Assembly: GCF_007994225.1 (NCBI RefSeq)
Contig: NZ_VLLL01000006.1
Coordinates: 558,001-622,000 of the forward strand
Direction of reading: 5' to 3'
DNA from: Stackebrandtia albiflava
GTDB taxonomy: Bacteria > Actinomycetota > Actinomycetes > Mycobacteriales > Micromonosporaceae
DNA length: 64,000 bases
The notes below the pieces were generated by a model. The model was not told where the DNA came from. It was given only the letters and a program-made list of their open reading frames with translations, and ran no database searches. The translations under genes were made by a program, and so were the position numbers. This document shows, piece after piece, positions 1 to 7,891 of this stretch. Each line of letters starts with the position of its first letter. The first letter of the stretch is position 1.

Positions 1-9
1 CCGATTTCG

Positions 10-156
10 GGCGGGCCTCAGACCACCCAAGGCGGGCCTCAGACCACCCAAGGCGGGCCTTAGACCACCCAAGGCGGGCCTCAGACCACCCAAGGCGGGC
101 CTTAGACCACCCAAGGCGGGCCTTAGACCACCCAAGGCGGGCCTTAGACCACCCAA
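10..156. repeat. Seven-copy 21-bp tandem repeat
   Basis: Seven head-to-tail units of exactly 21 bp run without gaps (10-30, 31-51, 52-72, 73-93, 94-114, 115-135, 136-156). Each begins GGCGGGCCT and ends GACCACCCAA. The only variable base is the tenth, read in order as C, C, T, C, T, T, T. The array lies just past the stop codon of the minus-strand mannosyltransferase gene (stop at 182-184). It has no spacers of differing sequence, so it is not a CRISPR. Whether it is a transcription-end structure, a protein-binding array or neutral satellite DNA cannot be decided here. The period matches the ACCAAGC arrays elsewhere in the window. Confidence 0.95.
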
Positions 157-181
157 GGCGCAGTGGAGGGGGTGGTAGCGG

Positions 182-1717
182 TCAGATCCAGTTGTTGCCC
201 AGCCACATCCGGGCGTGCCAGTCCTCGTACGTCATCACCTGACCGGTGTACAGCGGCCAGAAGTACGCGAAGCACAACGCGATCAACACCATGAAACCCC
301 CGGCGATCAACGCGCCGGTGAGACGGCGTTCCGGTGACGCGGTCGCGGGACCGATCACCATCCCCATCGCGAACACGACCGCCAGGACCAGGAACGGCTG
401 CGCAGGGATCGCGTAGAAGAAGAACATCGTGCGGTCCGGGTACAGCAGCCACGGCGCGATACCCGCCGCCGCGCCGCCGAGCACCGCCCACGCCCGCCAG
501 TCGCGGCGCGACGCCGCCCACCACAGCAACGCGACCAGCGCCGGAATGAACACCCACCACAGCAGCGGGGTCCCCAGCAGCAGCACCTCCGAGGCGCACC
601 GCTCGGCACCGCAGTCGACGTCGGACGACCAGTAGAAGACCACCGGCCGCGCGTCCAGCATCCACTGCCACGGCCACGACTGGTAGGTGTGCTCGGTGTT
701 GAGTCCCTCGTGGAACTCCAACACGCTGACGTGGTACTCCCACAGGTTGTGCAGCGCCCCCAGCACCGGCGGCTCCGACATGCCCTGTTCGGCACGCCAG
801 TGCCGGTAGGAGCCCGCGTCGGAAGCGAACCAGCCGGTCCAGGTGGCCACGTACGTGAGGATCGACGTGATCCCGAACGCGAACACCCAGCCCGTCTCGT
901 CCAGCAGCGTGTCCCGGGCCGGGCTCGCGGCGCGGACCTCACGCCGCAGCCGGTACTCCCACGCGTACAGCAACACGATGAACAGCAGGATGAACCACAG
1001 CGCGCTCCACTTGACGCCCATCGCCATGCCGGCCAGCACCCCGGCCGCGATCCGCCACCACGGGACGGCGAACGCGGGCCGGAACCCGGCTCTCGGGTCC
1101 ACACCCGCGTCCATGGCGGTCAGCCACCGCCGCCGCCGGGCGTCCCGGTCGAGGACCAGGCAGTAGAACGCCCCGAGCAGGAACACCATGAGGAAGATGT
1201 CGAGCAGCGCCGTCCGGGACAGCACCAGGTGGAGGCCGTCCATCGCCATCAGCAGACCGGCGGCCCCGCCGAGCATCGTGGAACCGGTGAGCCGTCTCGC
1301 CAGCATCGTCAGCAGCGCCACCGAGACGATGCCCGCCACCGCCGCCGAGATGCGCCAACCGAACTCGTTGTAGCCGAACAGCCATTCGCCGAGCGCGATG
1401 CACCACTTGCCCAACGGCGGGTGGGCGACGTAGGAGCCGGTGGCGTCGTCGATGTTCCATTCGACGCCGTGTTGCAGCAGTTGCCGCGCGTCCTGGGCGT
1501 AGTAGACCTCGTCGAAGACGAGCCCCTTCGGGTGGGTCAGCCCGGTGAGTCGCAGGACCGCCGCGAACCCGGTGACGACGGCGACCGTGATCCAGCCGCG
1601 CAGTCGGTCGCCCGGGGGCCCGCCGCTGAGCCGGCGGCGCAGTTCCTCGGTCACCGGCGGGGTGGCCTTGGAACCGCGCAGGCCGGACGGTTGCGTGTCG
1701 AGCGCTGCGGCGTTCAT
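182..1717 (-). CDS. pmt: Polyprenol-phosphate-mannose protein O-mannosyltransferase (PMT family, GT39)
   Basis: This 511-residue polytopic membrane protein should transfer mannose from polyprenyl-phosphate-mannose to Ser/Thr of proteins being exported by Sec. Its N-terminal part has the family signature: a first membrane helix, then LTHPKGLVFDEVYYAQDA with the acidic DE pair expected for catalysis, then HPPLGKW. About ten further hydrophobic helices follow, with a W-rich C-terminal domain ending in WLGNNWI. Length and architecture fit actinobacterial Pmt (Rv1002c type). The ATG at 1715-1717 was preferred because upstream codons (to 1813) encode an Arg-rich stretch unlike the family. The Shine-Dalgarno is weak (CCCAGG directly before ATG). 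The gene is divergent from the SARP at 1954. Confidence 0.9.
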   Translation of the reverse strand: MNAAALDTQPSGLRGSKATPPVTEELRRRLSGGPPGDRLRGWITVAVVTGFAAVLRLTGLTHPKGLVFDEVYYAQDARQLLQHGVEWNIDDATGSYVAHPPLGKWCIALGEWLFGYNEFGWRISAAVAGIVSVALLTMLARRLTGSTMLGGAAGLLMAMDGLHLVLSRTALLDIFLMVFLLGAFYCLVLDRDARRRRWLTAMDAGVDPRAGFRPAFAVPWWRIAAGVLAGMAMGVKWSALWFILLFIVLLYAWEYRLRREVRAASPARDTLLDETGWVFAFGITSILTYVATWTGWFASDAGSYRHWRAEQGMSEPPVLGALHNLWEYHVSVLEFHEGLNTEHTYQSWPWQWMLDARPVVFYWSSDVDCGAERCASEVLLLGTPLLWWVFIPALVALLWWAASRRDWRAWAVLGGAAAGIAPWLLYPDRTMFFFYAIPAQPFLVLAVVFAMGMVIGPATASPERRLTGALIAGGFMVLIALCFAYFWPLYTGQVMTYEDWHARMWLGNNWI

Positions 1718-1953
1718 CCTGGGGATTTTAGTGAGTGTCCGGTAGTCGCCGAGGTGGTGTCTCCGGCCGGTCGCGACGGCGGACCGGCCGACCGCCCGGG
1801 CGATGGAGGCCACTCGGGTCGATCGGTGGTGTCGGACGGCCCGGTGTCCTGTCTATTCTGGCGATCCGTGGAGCGGCGGGCCGTCCGACGAGACCGGGGC
1901 CGGTCGAGAGCGGGGCCGGCCGGTGGCGCGGTGACCGGCCCCCGAGGGGAGCT

Positions 1954-4900
1954 GTGTTGCGCATCAGGCTGCTTGGTGAGGTGGCGGTCCGCGATGACCG
2001 GGGCTGGGTGAGGGCGGGACCGGCGCACCGGTCGGCGGTCCTGGCGAGCCTGGCGATGTCGCCGGGCCGAGTGGTTCCCAGAGGACTCCTGGTGCGGCAG
2101 GTGTGGGGCGACCCGCCGCCCGCAGGTGTCCACGACAGCCTCTACGGTCACGTCGCGCGGTTGAGGCGCCTCCTGAAGGACGTCCCCGGAACCGGGATCG
2201 TGCGCGGCGGCAGGGACGGCTACCTCCTCACCGCACCGGCCGACACCGTGGACCTGTTCCGGTGGCGGGCCGTGACAGAGGACGCCCGGCGGCGACGCGA
2301 CGGCGGGGACCACGCCGCCGCCCTGGAACTGTGGCGGCAGGCGGTCGACGGCTGGGGTGAGTCCGTCCCGTTGGCCGGTATCGACACGGAGTGGGCGCGC
2401 GGCGTCCGCACCGCGCTGCGCCGGGAACACCGGGACATGCTGTTCGGCCTGTTCGAGGCGGCGTTGGAGACGGGCGCCCACGAGTCGGTGCGGGATCGGC
2501 TCACCGCAGCCTGCCGGGCGCACCCGCACGACGAACCCTTCCACGGGCAGCTCATGCGGGCCCACCACGCGGCCGGCCGCCGCGCCGAGGCACTCGCCGT
2601 ATTCGACGCGCTCACCGTTCGTCTACGTGACGACCTCGGCCTGGAACCGGGCGCCGCCGTGCGCGAGCAACACGACCGGATCCGGCGTGGCGCCCCGGCG
2701 CGGGCCGCCGAACCCGAACGCGCCCGGCCGCGTCAACTTCCCGCCCCGCCCGCCGGGATCGTCGGCCGTGGCCCGGCCCGCGACCGGTTGGACGCCCTGC
2801 TGGCCGAGTCCGCGCAGCCGGTGCCGATCCTGTTGATCACCGGGATGGCGGGCGTCGGAAAGACGAGTGTCGCCCTGCAGTGGGCGCATCACGTCGCGGA
2901 CCGGTTCCCCGATGGACAGTTGTACTGCGAGATGCGCGGTTTCGACGACCGGCCGCCGAGGACCGGGCACGATGTGCTGGCGTCGCTGCTGTCGTCGCTG
3001 GGCGTGTCCGGCCGGGACGTTCCCGCCGACACGGCCGCCCGCGCCGGGCTCTGGCGGTCGCTGACGGCGGACCGGCGAATACTGTTGACATTGGACAGCG
3101 TCGCGGATCCCGAGCCGGTGCGGGAACTGCTGCCCGCCGGGCCGGGCAGTTGCGTCCTGGTGACCAGCCGCCACCGCATGCCCGGATTGACGGCGTGGCA
3201 GGGCGCCGGCGCGCTCTCGTTGGAGGTGCTGGACGACGAGTCGGCCCGTCGGCTGCTGGCCGACGTCGTCGGACCGCGACGCTGCGAGGCCGAACCCGAG
3301 GCGGTGGACCAGCTGGTCACGTTGTGCGGCGGCCTGCCTCTGGCGTTGCGGATCGCGGCGGCGAACCTCGCCGACCGGCCGTCCGACACGATCGCCGAGT
3401 ACGTCGCCGACCTGACCGGACCGGAACGGCTGCGGTCACTCGCCGTGCCCGGCGACCCCGGCGCCGCCGTCCGGTACGCCTTCGACCGTTCCTACCGGGC
3501 ACTCCCCGAACCGGTGAAGTCGGTGTTCCACTGCCTCGGCGTGTCACCCGGCCCCACGGTCCCGGCCACCGCGGCGGCGGCCATGACGGGCCTGTCACCG
3601 GTGGAGGTGGAGTCCGCGTTGCGGACGTTGACGGCGGCCCACCTGGTGGAGCCGGCGGGAACCGGCCGGGTGAGACTCCACGACCTGCTGGGCCAGTACG
3701 CGCGAGAACTGTGCACGGCGACGGAACTGGCCGCGACCTCGGCGCGACTCCACGACTGGTACGCACACGCCGCGCGCGCCGCCTCGGAGGCCGTGAGCAC
3801 CGACACCATCGAGATCCAGGCGAGCCCCGGCGACACGGCGCCGTTCCTGCCGGTCTTCGGCGACGACGCCGAGGCCGCCGCCTGGTACACCGCCGAGTAC
3901 CCGAACCTGGCGGCGGTGGTGCGGGAGGCCGCGGCCTCGGGCCTTCCGGCCGCCTGGCTGATCCCCGAGGCACTGCGGATCCACCAGGCCCGCTCCATGA
4001 ACGTGACCGACTGGCGCGAGTTCGCCGAACTGGGCCTGGCCGCGGCGTCCCGGGCGGGCGTACCCGACGCGGTGGCCGGCATGAGTTACCTACTGTCGTT
4101 GCACGCCAAGATCATGGGCGACTCCGGTACCGCCGCCGACCTGCTGGGCAAGGCACTGTCGGCCGCGACCGAGGCGGGCAACCTGCGGCAGGTCGCCACG
4201 GTCCACGCGAGCCTGGCCGACATGCACCACCGCAACGGCGACCTGCCGGCGGCGGCCGAGTCGGCGCGGCGGGCGTTGACCGTGGTGACACCACCCTCGG
4301 AGCGGCAGGCCATGATCGCCGGCAACGTCCTGGGCGTGGTCCACCTGGAACAGGGGGATCCGCGCCAGGCGGTGGCGGTGTTGGAACGCAACCTGCGGTT
4401 GTTGGAGAACTCACCGAACAAACGGGTACCGACCTGGTTCGGGTTGGCGCTGGCCCGGTTGTGGTGCGGCGACCTGTCGGGGGCGTGGACGGCGGCGAGC
4501 CGGAGCCTGGCGGCGGCGACGGTGCCCGACGACGCCGGCCAGGCCCGCACCGGTCTCGCCAGGGTCCACGTGGAACGCGGCGAGCAGGCGCAGGCGTGGC
4601 GGACGGCGCGGGAGGCCCACGCCGTCATGACCGAACGCAAGGGGACGGTCCGGGAACCGGTGGCGCTGGTGGCGCTGGCGTGGAGCGCCCCGGACCACGC
4701 CACCGCGGAACCGATCGCCGAACGCTGCATCCGGGTGGCGACCGAACTGTCGATGCCGTACGAGGTGATCGAGGCGCGGCTCGTGCTGGCCAAGTCGCGG
4801 CTCACGGTGGACGCCGCGGCGGCGGCGGATGCCGCCGTCCACGCCGCCGAGGACGCCGACGCGCGCGGGTTCCGGCTGCTGTCGGCGTCGGCGCGGCTGG

Positions 4901-5133
4901 CGGAGGCGGCGGCCCGGTACCGGCTCGGTGAGGCCGACACGGCGCGGGAACTGGTGTCGGGAGCGGTCGAGGAGTTCCGGCTGCGGGGCGCGCTAACCGA
5001 ACTGGCGCGGGGGTTGTCGCTGTCGGCGGAACTGTCGCCGGAGCGCCGGGCCGAACTGGCCGGGGAGTCGGACGGCCTGTTGGCGGCGACCGGCGCGGTG
5101 TTGCGTCCCGGCCCGGCCCCGGCGGCCCGGTGA
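1954..5133 (+). CDS. SARP/AfsR-type transcriptional regulator with NB-ARC and TPR domains
   Basis: This 1059-residue regulator has the AfsR layout. An OmpR-type winged helix (about 1-90) contains RLLGEVAV and VWGDPPP. A bacterial transcriptional activation domain (about 97-240) follows, then an NB-ARC-type STAND ATPase (about 270-520) with Walker A GMAGVGKTS and a kinase-2-like LLTLDSVAD. A long C-terminal helical TPR-like region completes it. Such proteins bind direct repeats upstream of target promoters. The GTG at 1954 was chosen because GAGGGGAG lies just before it and the encoded VLRIRLLGEV is where homologues start. The longer reading from 1735 is Arg/Gly-rich and non-conserved. It faces a minus-strand ESX-like cluster and has a truncated paralogue at 7892, so local regulation of that cluster is plausible but inferred. 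Confidence 0.9.
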   Translation: MLRIRLLGEVAVRDDRGWVRAGPAHRSAVLASLAMSPGRVVPRGLLVRQVWGDPPPAGVHDSLYGHVARLRRLLKDVPGTGIVRGGRDGYLLTAPADTVDLFRWRAVTEDARRRRDGGDHAAALELWRQAVDGWGESVPLAGIDTEWARGVRTALRREHRDMLFGLFEAALETGAHESVRDRLTAACRAHPHDEPFHGQLMRAHHAAGRRAEALAVFDALTVRLRDDLGLEPGAAVREQHDRIRRGAPARAAEPERARPRQLPAPPAGIVGRGPARDRLDALLAESAQPVPILLITGMAGVGKTSVALQWAHHVADRFPDGQLYCEMRGFDDRPPRTGHDVLASLLSSLGVSGRDVPADTAARAGLWRSLTADRRILLTLDSVADPEPVRELLPAGPGSCVLVTSRHRMPGLTAWQGAGALSLEVLDDESARRLLADVVGPRRCEAEPEAVDQLVTLCGGLPLALRIAAANLADRPSDTIAEYVADLTGPERLRSLAVPGDPGAAVRYAFDRSYRALPEPVKSVFHCLGVSPGPTVPATAAAAMTGLSPVEVESALRTLTAAHLVEPAGTGRVRLHDLLGQYARELCTATELAATSARLHDWYAHAARAASEAVSTDTIEIQASPGDTAPFLPVFGDDAEAAAWYTAEYPNLAAVVREAAASGLPAAWLIPEALRIHQARSMNVTDWREFAELGLAAASRAGVPDAVAGMSYLLSLHAKIMGDSGTAADLLGKALSAATEAGNLRQVATVHASLADMHHRNGDLPAAAESARRALTVVTPPSERQAMIAGNVLGVVHLEQGDPRQAVAVLERNLRLLENSPNKRVPTWFGLALARLWCGDLSGAWTAASRSLAAATVPDDAGQARTGLARVHVERGEQAQAWRTAREAHAVMTERKGTVREPVALVALAWSAPDHATAEPIAERCIRVATELSMPYEVIEARLVLAKSRLTVDAAAAADAAVHAAEDADARGFRLLSASARLAEAAARYRLGEADTARELVSGAVEEFRLRGALTELARGLSLSAELSPERRAELAGESDGLLAATGAVLRPGPAPAAR

Positions 5134-5170
5134 CCCGGCGTCGTTGCGGGGTCACCGGGGCGCCGGGTTT
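5134..5170 (+). terminator. Possible terminator hairpin
   Basis: Arms CCCGGCG (5134-5140) and CGCCGGG (5161-5167) are perfect complements, followed by TTT. The hairpin sits directly after the SARP stop codon in a convergent gap. The stem is short and the loop is large, so confidence is limited. Confidence 0.4.
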
Positions 5171-5203
5171 GCGACACCGGAGGATGCCAGATCGGCGGCG
5201 CGT

Positions 5204-6127
5204 TCAGTCCGACGGCGGGACGAAGTCGTCCTGGATGGCGGTGTGGTCGCCGTCGGTGACCCGGGGCGGTCCCCCGTCCGGGTCGGGTTCGTGGGGCAGC
5301 AGGAACGGGACGGTGCCGCTGGAACGGTCGTGCATGAGCTGGCCCTCGATGACGCCCACGCTCTCGTTCAGCAGCGACGCCAGGTCGCTCACCTTGTCCT
5401 TCACGGCCTGGTCGATGTTGTCGAGGGTCTTCTCCAGTGACCTCAGCAGACCCTCCGGGCTGGGGCCCTCGATGTACTGCTTGACGGCGACGCCGGTGGA
5501 CAGGGCCGTGGCGCCGGCCGACATGATGGGCAGGGCGGCGGCGAGGGTGGCGCCCCCTGTCGGGACCGCCGCGGCGACGGCGACGATGGTGCCGACGACC
5601 GCCAGTTCCACCGAATCCTGGGCACCGCCGCAGCCCACGGCGGCGTCGACGGCCGCGGTGGTGGTCGTGACCGCCTGGATGTAGTCGCGGCGCCGGTCCT
5701 TCAACAGTTCTATGTAGGTGAGCGTCGCCGAGTTGAGTTCCTGGATCGCCGCTATCTGGTTGTCACGGCAGTTGTCGAACGGCTCCACATAGTACTTGCT
5801 GAAGTTGCCGGCGGTCTCCCCGTGCCACTGGCCGTCCTCGGTGCCGATGAAGCTCGCGAGACCGCTGACGGCGCCGACCTCACCGGCGCCCAGCCCTTCT
5901 TCGAGGCACGCCTTGTCGAGGAAGTCCGACATGGACTTCGCGGTGTCGTAGTGGGGCGTGGTGGCCTCCAGGATGCGTTCCCGGATTTGCGCGTAGTCGT
6001 CGGTGCTGATCTCGCGGCGGGGTACGCCCTCCTTGTTGGCGGTGGCCTGTTCCAGGGCTGCCTGGTACACCGCGTTCACCAGGTCTTCGGCGGCCTGGGT
6101 GATCGCGCCGTCGGAAATGTCGGTCAC
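5204..6127 (-). CDS. WXG-containing ESX/type VII-like protein with hydrophobic C-terminal segment
   Basis: This 307-residue protein is mostly helical. It has a W-x-G turn (GQWHGETAG, about residues 102-110) preceded and followed by amphipathic helices, as in long WXG100-superfamily substrates. A Gly/Ala/Val-rich hydrophobic stretch lies near 175-225. The tail is acidic and proline-rich and ends VPPSD. There is no signal peptide. The GTG start at 6125-6127 has GGAGG five bases upstream. It is the last gene of a four-gene minus-strand cluster (7562 to 5204), 13 bp after the gene before it. Secretion by a type VII system is inferred only from fold and context; no EccC-type ATPase lies in the window. 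Confidence 0.6.
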   Translation of the reverse strand: MTDISDGAITQAAEDLVNAVYQAALEQATANKEGVPRREISTDDYAQIRERILEATTPHYDTAKSMSDFLDKACLEEGLGAGEVGAVSGLASFIGTEDGQWHGETAGNFSKYYVEPFDNCRDNQIAAIQELNSATLTYIELLKDRRRDYIQAVTTTTAAVDAAVGCGGAQDSVELAVVGTIVAVAAAVPTGGATLAAALPIMSAGATALSTGVAVKQYIEGPSPEGLLRSLEKTLDNIDQAVKDKVSDLASLLNESVGVIEGQLMHDRSSGTVPFLLPHEPDPDGGPPRVTDGDHTAIQDDFVPPSD

Positions 6128-6140
6128 TGTGTCCTCCGCC

Positions 6141-6557
6141 TCAATCCGTCCACGGTGGTGGGTCGTCGCTGGTCGCCGGTTCGGTCACCTCGACGGGTGG
6201 CCGGTTGCCCACCACCGGGTCGTTCGCCAGGTCCTCCTTCACCGAGTCGAGGAGTTCCCCGTTGCCGGTGTCGGTCTCGGCGATGTGTTCGGCGAGTTCG
6301 GTCAGGGCGGTCCCCGCCGCGATCAGGTTCTGGTTGGTCTGCCACACCACCTCGTCCTGGATCAGGTTCCGGTAGGCGATCCAGGCGTTCTTGAGGTCGC
6401 CGAGGCCGTCCATCCCGCTGAACGCGGTGTCCTGGTACGCGGAGGTGGTGTGCAGCCAGTTCCCGGCGAGCCCGAAGCAGTGCGCCGCCTGCGGCAGCGT
6501 CACTCCGCCCATCTGCCACAGCCGTATCTCGTCTACCTGGAACCGTTCGTCGGTCAT
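6141..6557 (-). CDS. Small helical ESX-like protein
   Basis: The 138-residue product is helical and Trp-containing (LWQMGG, NWLHT, AWIAYRNL, VVWQT). Its size and heptad pattern fit an actinobacterial ESX-1/WXG100-type protein, although no clean central WXG is present. The ATG at 6555-6557 is supported by AGGAG nine bases upstream. The longer reading frame to 6719 is Arg-rich read-through and was rejected. It is flanked by a YbaB-like gene upstream and a WXG protein downstream on the same strand, with gaps of 26 and 13 bp, so co-transcription is likely. Precise function is unknown. Confidence 0.6.
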   Translation of the reverse strand: MTDERFQVDEIRLWQMGGVTLPQAAHCFGLAGNWLHTTSAYQDTAFSGMDGLGDLKNAWIAYRNLIQDEVVWQTNQNLIAAGTALTELAEHIAETDTGNGELLDSVKEDLANDPVVGNRPPVEVTEPATSDDPPPWTD

Positions 6558-6583
6558 CGGCTTCGCTCCTGTCGGTGGGTGTC

Positions 6584-7078
6584 TCAGGCGGCCTGTTTGA
6601 GTTCCGCGACCTGCGTGTCGAAGTCGCGTTTCACGACGGCGACCACGTCGAGCAGTTCGGCGAGGAACCCGGACTCGTCGAGGACGGCGAGGGCGCCGGG
6701 ACGTATCCGCACCCGCCACAGCCGCATCGCCACACTGTGGACCTTGATCAGGTCGTTGTGGGAACGCGCCGCGACCTCGATCCGGTCACGGGCGTGCAGG
6801 AACTCGCTCAAGCCCTGCCCGAGGTGCCGGTCGGCCGGGTCGGGGACCGTCATTCCGGCGTCCTCGATGATCCGCACGTACGCCCGTTGGTATCCCGACC
6901 AGGCGGCGGTTCCGAGCCGGGACAGTTGGCCAGCCAGTTCCTCCTCGCCGTACTGGGCGTAAGCGCCCGTGCGGAACCGCACCGACAGTTCCTGCCGCCG
7001 CAGCGCCGCCTGTATCCGGCCGTCCGGGGAGTCGCACCGCACGGTCAGTCGTTCCAGGGCTTCCCTGACTGCGCCCAT
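6584..7078 (-). CDS. YbaB/EbfC-fold protein of an ESX-like cluster
   Basis: This 164-residue protein has an N-terminal half resembling the YbaB fold: a short helix, then SPDGRIQAALRRQELSVRF (a beta-hairpin), then GAYAQYGEEELAGQL and an SGYQRAYV helix. This arrangement is common for proteins encoded beside WXG100 genes in Actinobacteria. The C-terminal half (about 85-164) is helical and extra to YbaB. The ATG at 7076-7078 has GGAG upstream. The upstream extension to 7453 lies in the antisense of a different frame and was discarded. A nucleoid-like or chaperone role is inference. Confidence 0.6.
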   Translation of the reverse strand: MGAVREALERLTVRCDSPDGRIQAALRRQELSVRFRTGAYAQYGEEELAGQLSRLGTAAWSGYQRAYVRIIEDAGMTVPDPADRHLGQGLSEFLHARDRIEVAARSHNDLIKVHSVAMRLWRVRIRPGALAVLDESGFLAELLDVVAVVKRDFDTQVAELKQAA

Positions 7079-7220
7079 GTCGTCTCCGTGGCCTTCCGGT
7101 GGGGGTGGTGTTGCAGTTGCGAACGATAGACGCGCCCCGGTGCGGGGACCTTGCACGTTTCGGGTGGAAGGCGGAACCGGCCGCCGCCCGGTGGGACGAC
7201 GGCCGGTTCCCGTACGAACG

Positions 7221-7562
7221 TCAGCCTGCCAGCCCCGTGACGAGAACGGCGAGACCGCCCACGGCCAGCAGGACGTAGACGACCCACAGGAACCGCATCG
7301 GGATCCAGAACAGGCTGTCGCGGCGCACCACGACGACCTGTTGACCGGTGCGGGGGTCGACGAGCTGCCGGGCGGGCGACCGCTTCTCGCGCCAACCGTC
7401 GAACCAGCGCGTCCACACCGCGCCGACCGCCCCGGTGAGGGCGAGGGCGACACCGATCCCGGGTTCGCCCGTGACGCCCACGGCGTCGAGTGTCCCCGCG
7501 AAGACGGCGATCAGGGGCAGTGGAAGCAGAGCGGCGAGGCCCCAACCGGACCAGATGAGCAT
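7221..7562 (-). CDS. Small membrane protein of ESX-like cluster
   Basis: The 113-residue product has three hydrophobic segments (about 2-28, 36-54 and 83-112) separated by a basic loop WREKRSPARQ. The ATG at 7560-7562 is preferred over an upstream TTG because GAGGAT lies six bases before it. It is the first gene of the minus-strand cluster, 142 bp ahead of the YbaB-like gene. A perfect 13-bp-arm palindrome lies 25 bp upstream of the start. No family was recognised. Confidence 0.6.
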   Translation of the reverse strand: MLIWSGWGLAALLPLPLIAVFAGTLDAVGVTGEPGIGVALALTGAVGAVWTRWFDGWREKRSPARQLVDPRTGQQVVVVRRDSLFWIPMRFLWVVYVLLAVGGLAVLVTGLAG

Positions 7563-7586
7563 GTCGATCCTCAATGCATGGAAACG

Positions 7587-7616
7587 CCATGGACCCGGTC
7601 GTCACCGGGTCCATGG
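7587..7616. promoter_or_regulatory. Perfect palindrome upstream of ESX-like cluster
   Basis: CCATGGACCCGGT (7587-7599), loop CGTC, ACCGGGTCCATGG (7604-7616). All 13 base pairs match. It lies in the divergent gap between the minus-strand cluster and the SARP at 7892. It could be an operator, or a leader hairpin ahead of the 7562 start. Absence of a T-run argues against a terminator. The remaining gap (7617-7891) also has TGCACGA (7716-7722) repeated inverted as TCGTGCA (7749-7755). Confidence 0.6.
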
Positions 7617-7891
7617 ACTGTGAAGGGTGCGGAATGCGGACCGGCCGTGGCGGGGGATGGGACCGCCAAGGTGGTCCGCGCGCCGAACCCTACCGGCCGG
7701 ATTCTGCGGGAACCTTGCACGAATCTGGCCCGGATGACGTCCCGGAAATCGTGCAGCCGGGCGATGTGCCCGAAACCACTCGACGGGTGTGACCGGCGGT
7801 TCCGTCCCGCCCTACGGACGGCTTCGACGGTTCCGAGCCGGTAACCAGGCATAATTCCCCCGACGACCCCTCGACCGGCAGGAGGCGCACC

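Noticed and set aside
10-156. Possible CRISPR array at the left edge
   Set aside because: Units are contiguous 21-bp repeats with no unique spacers, and no cas genes are nearby.
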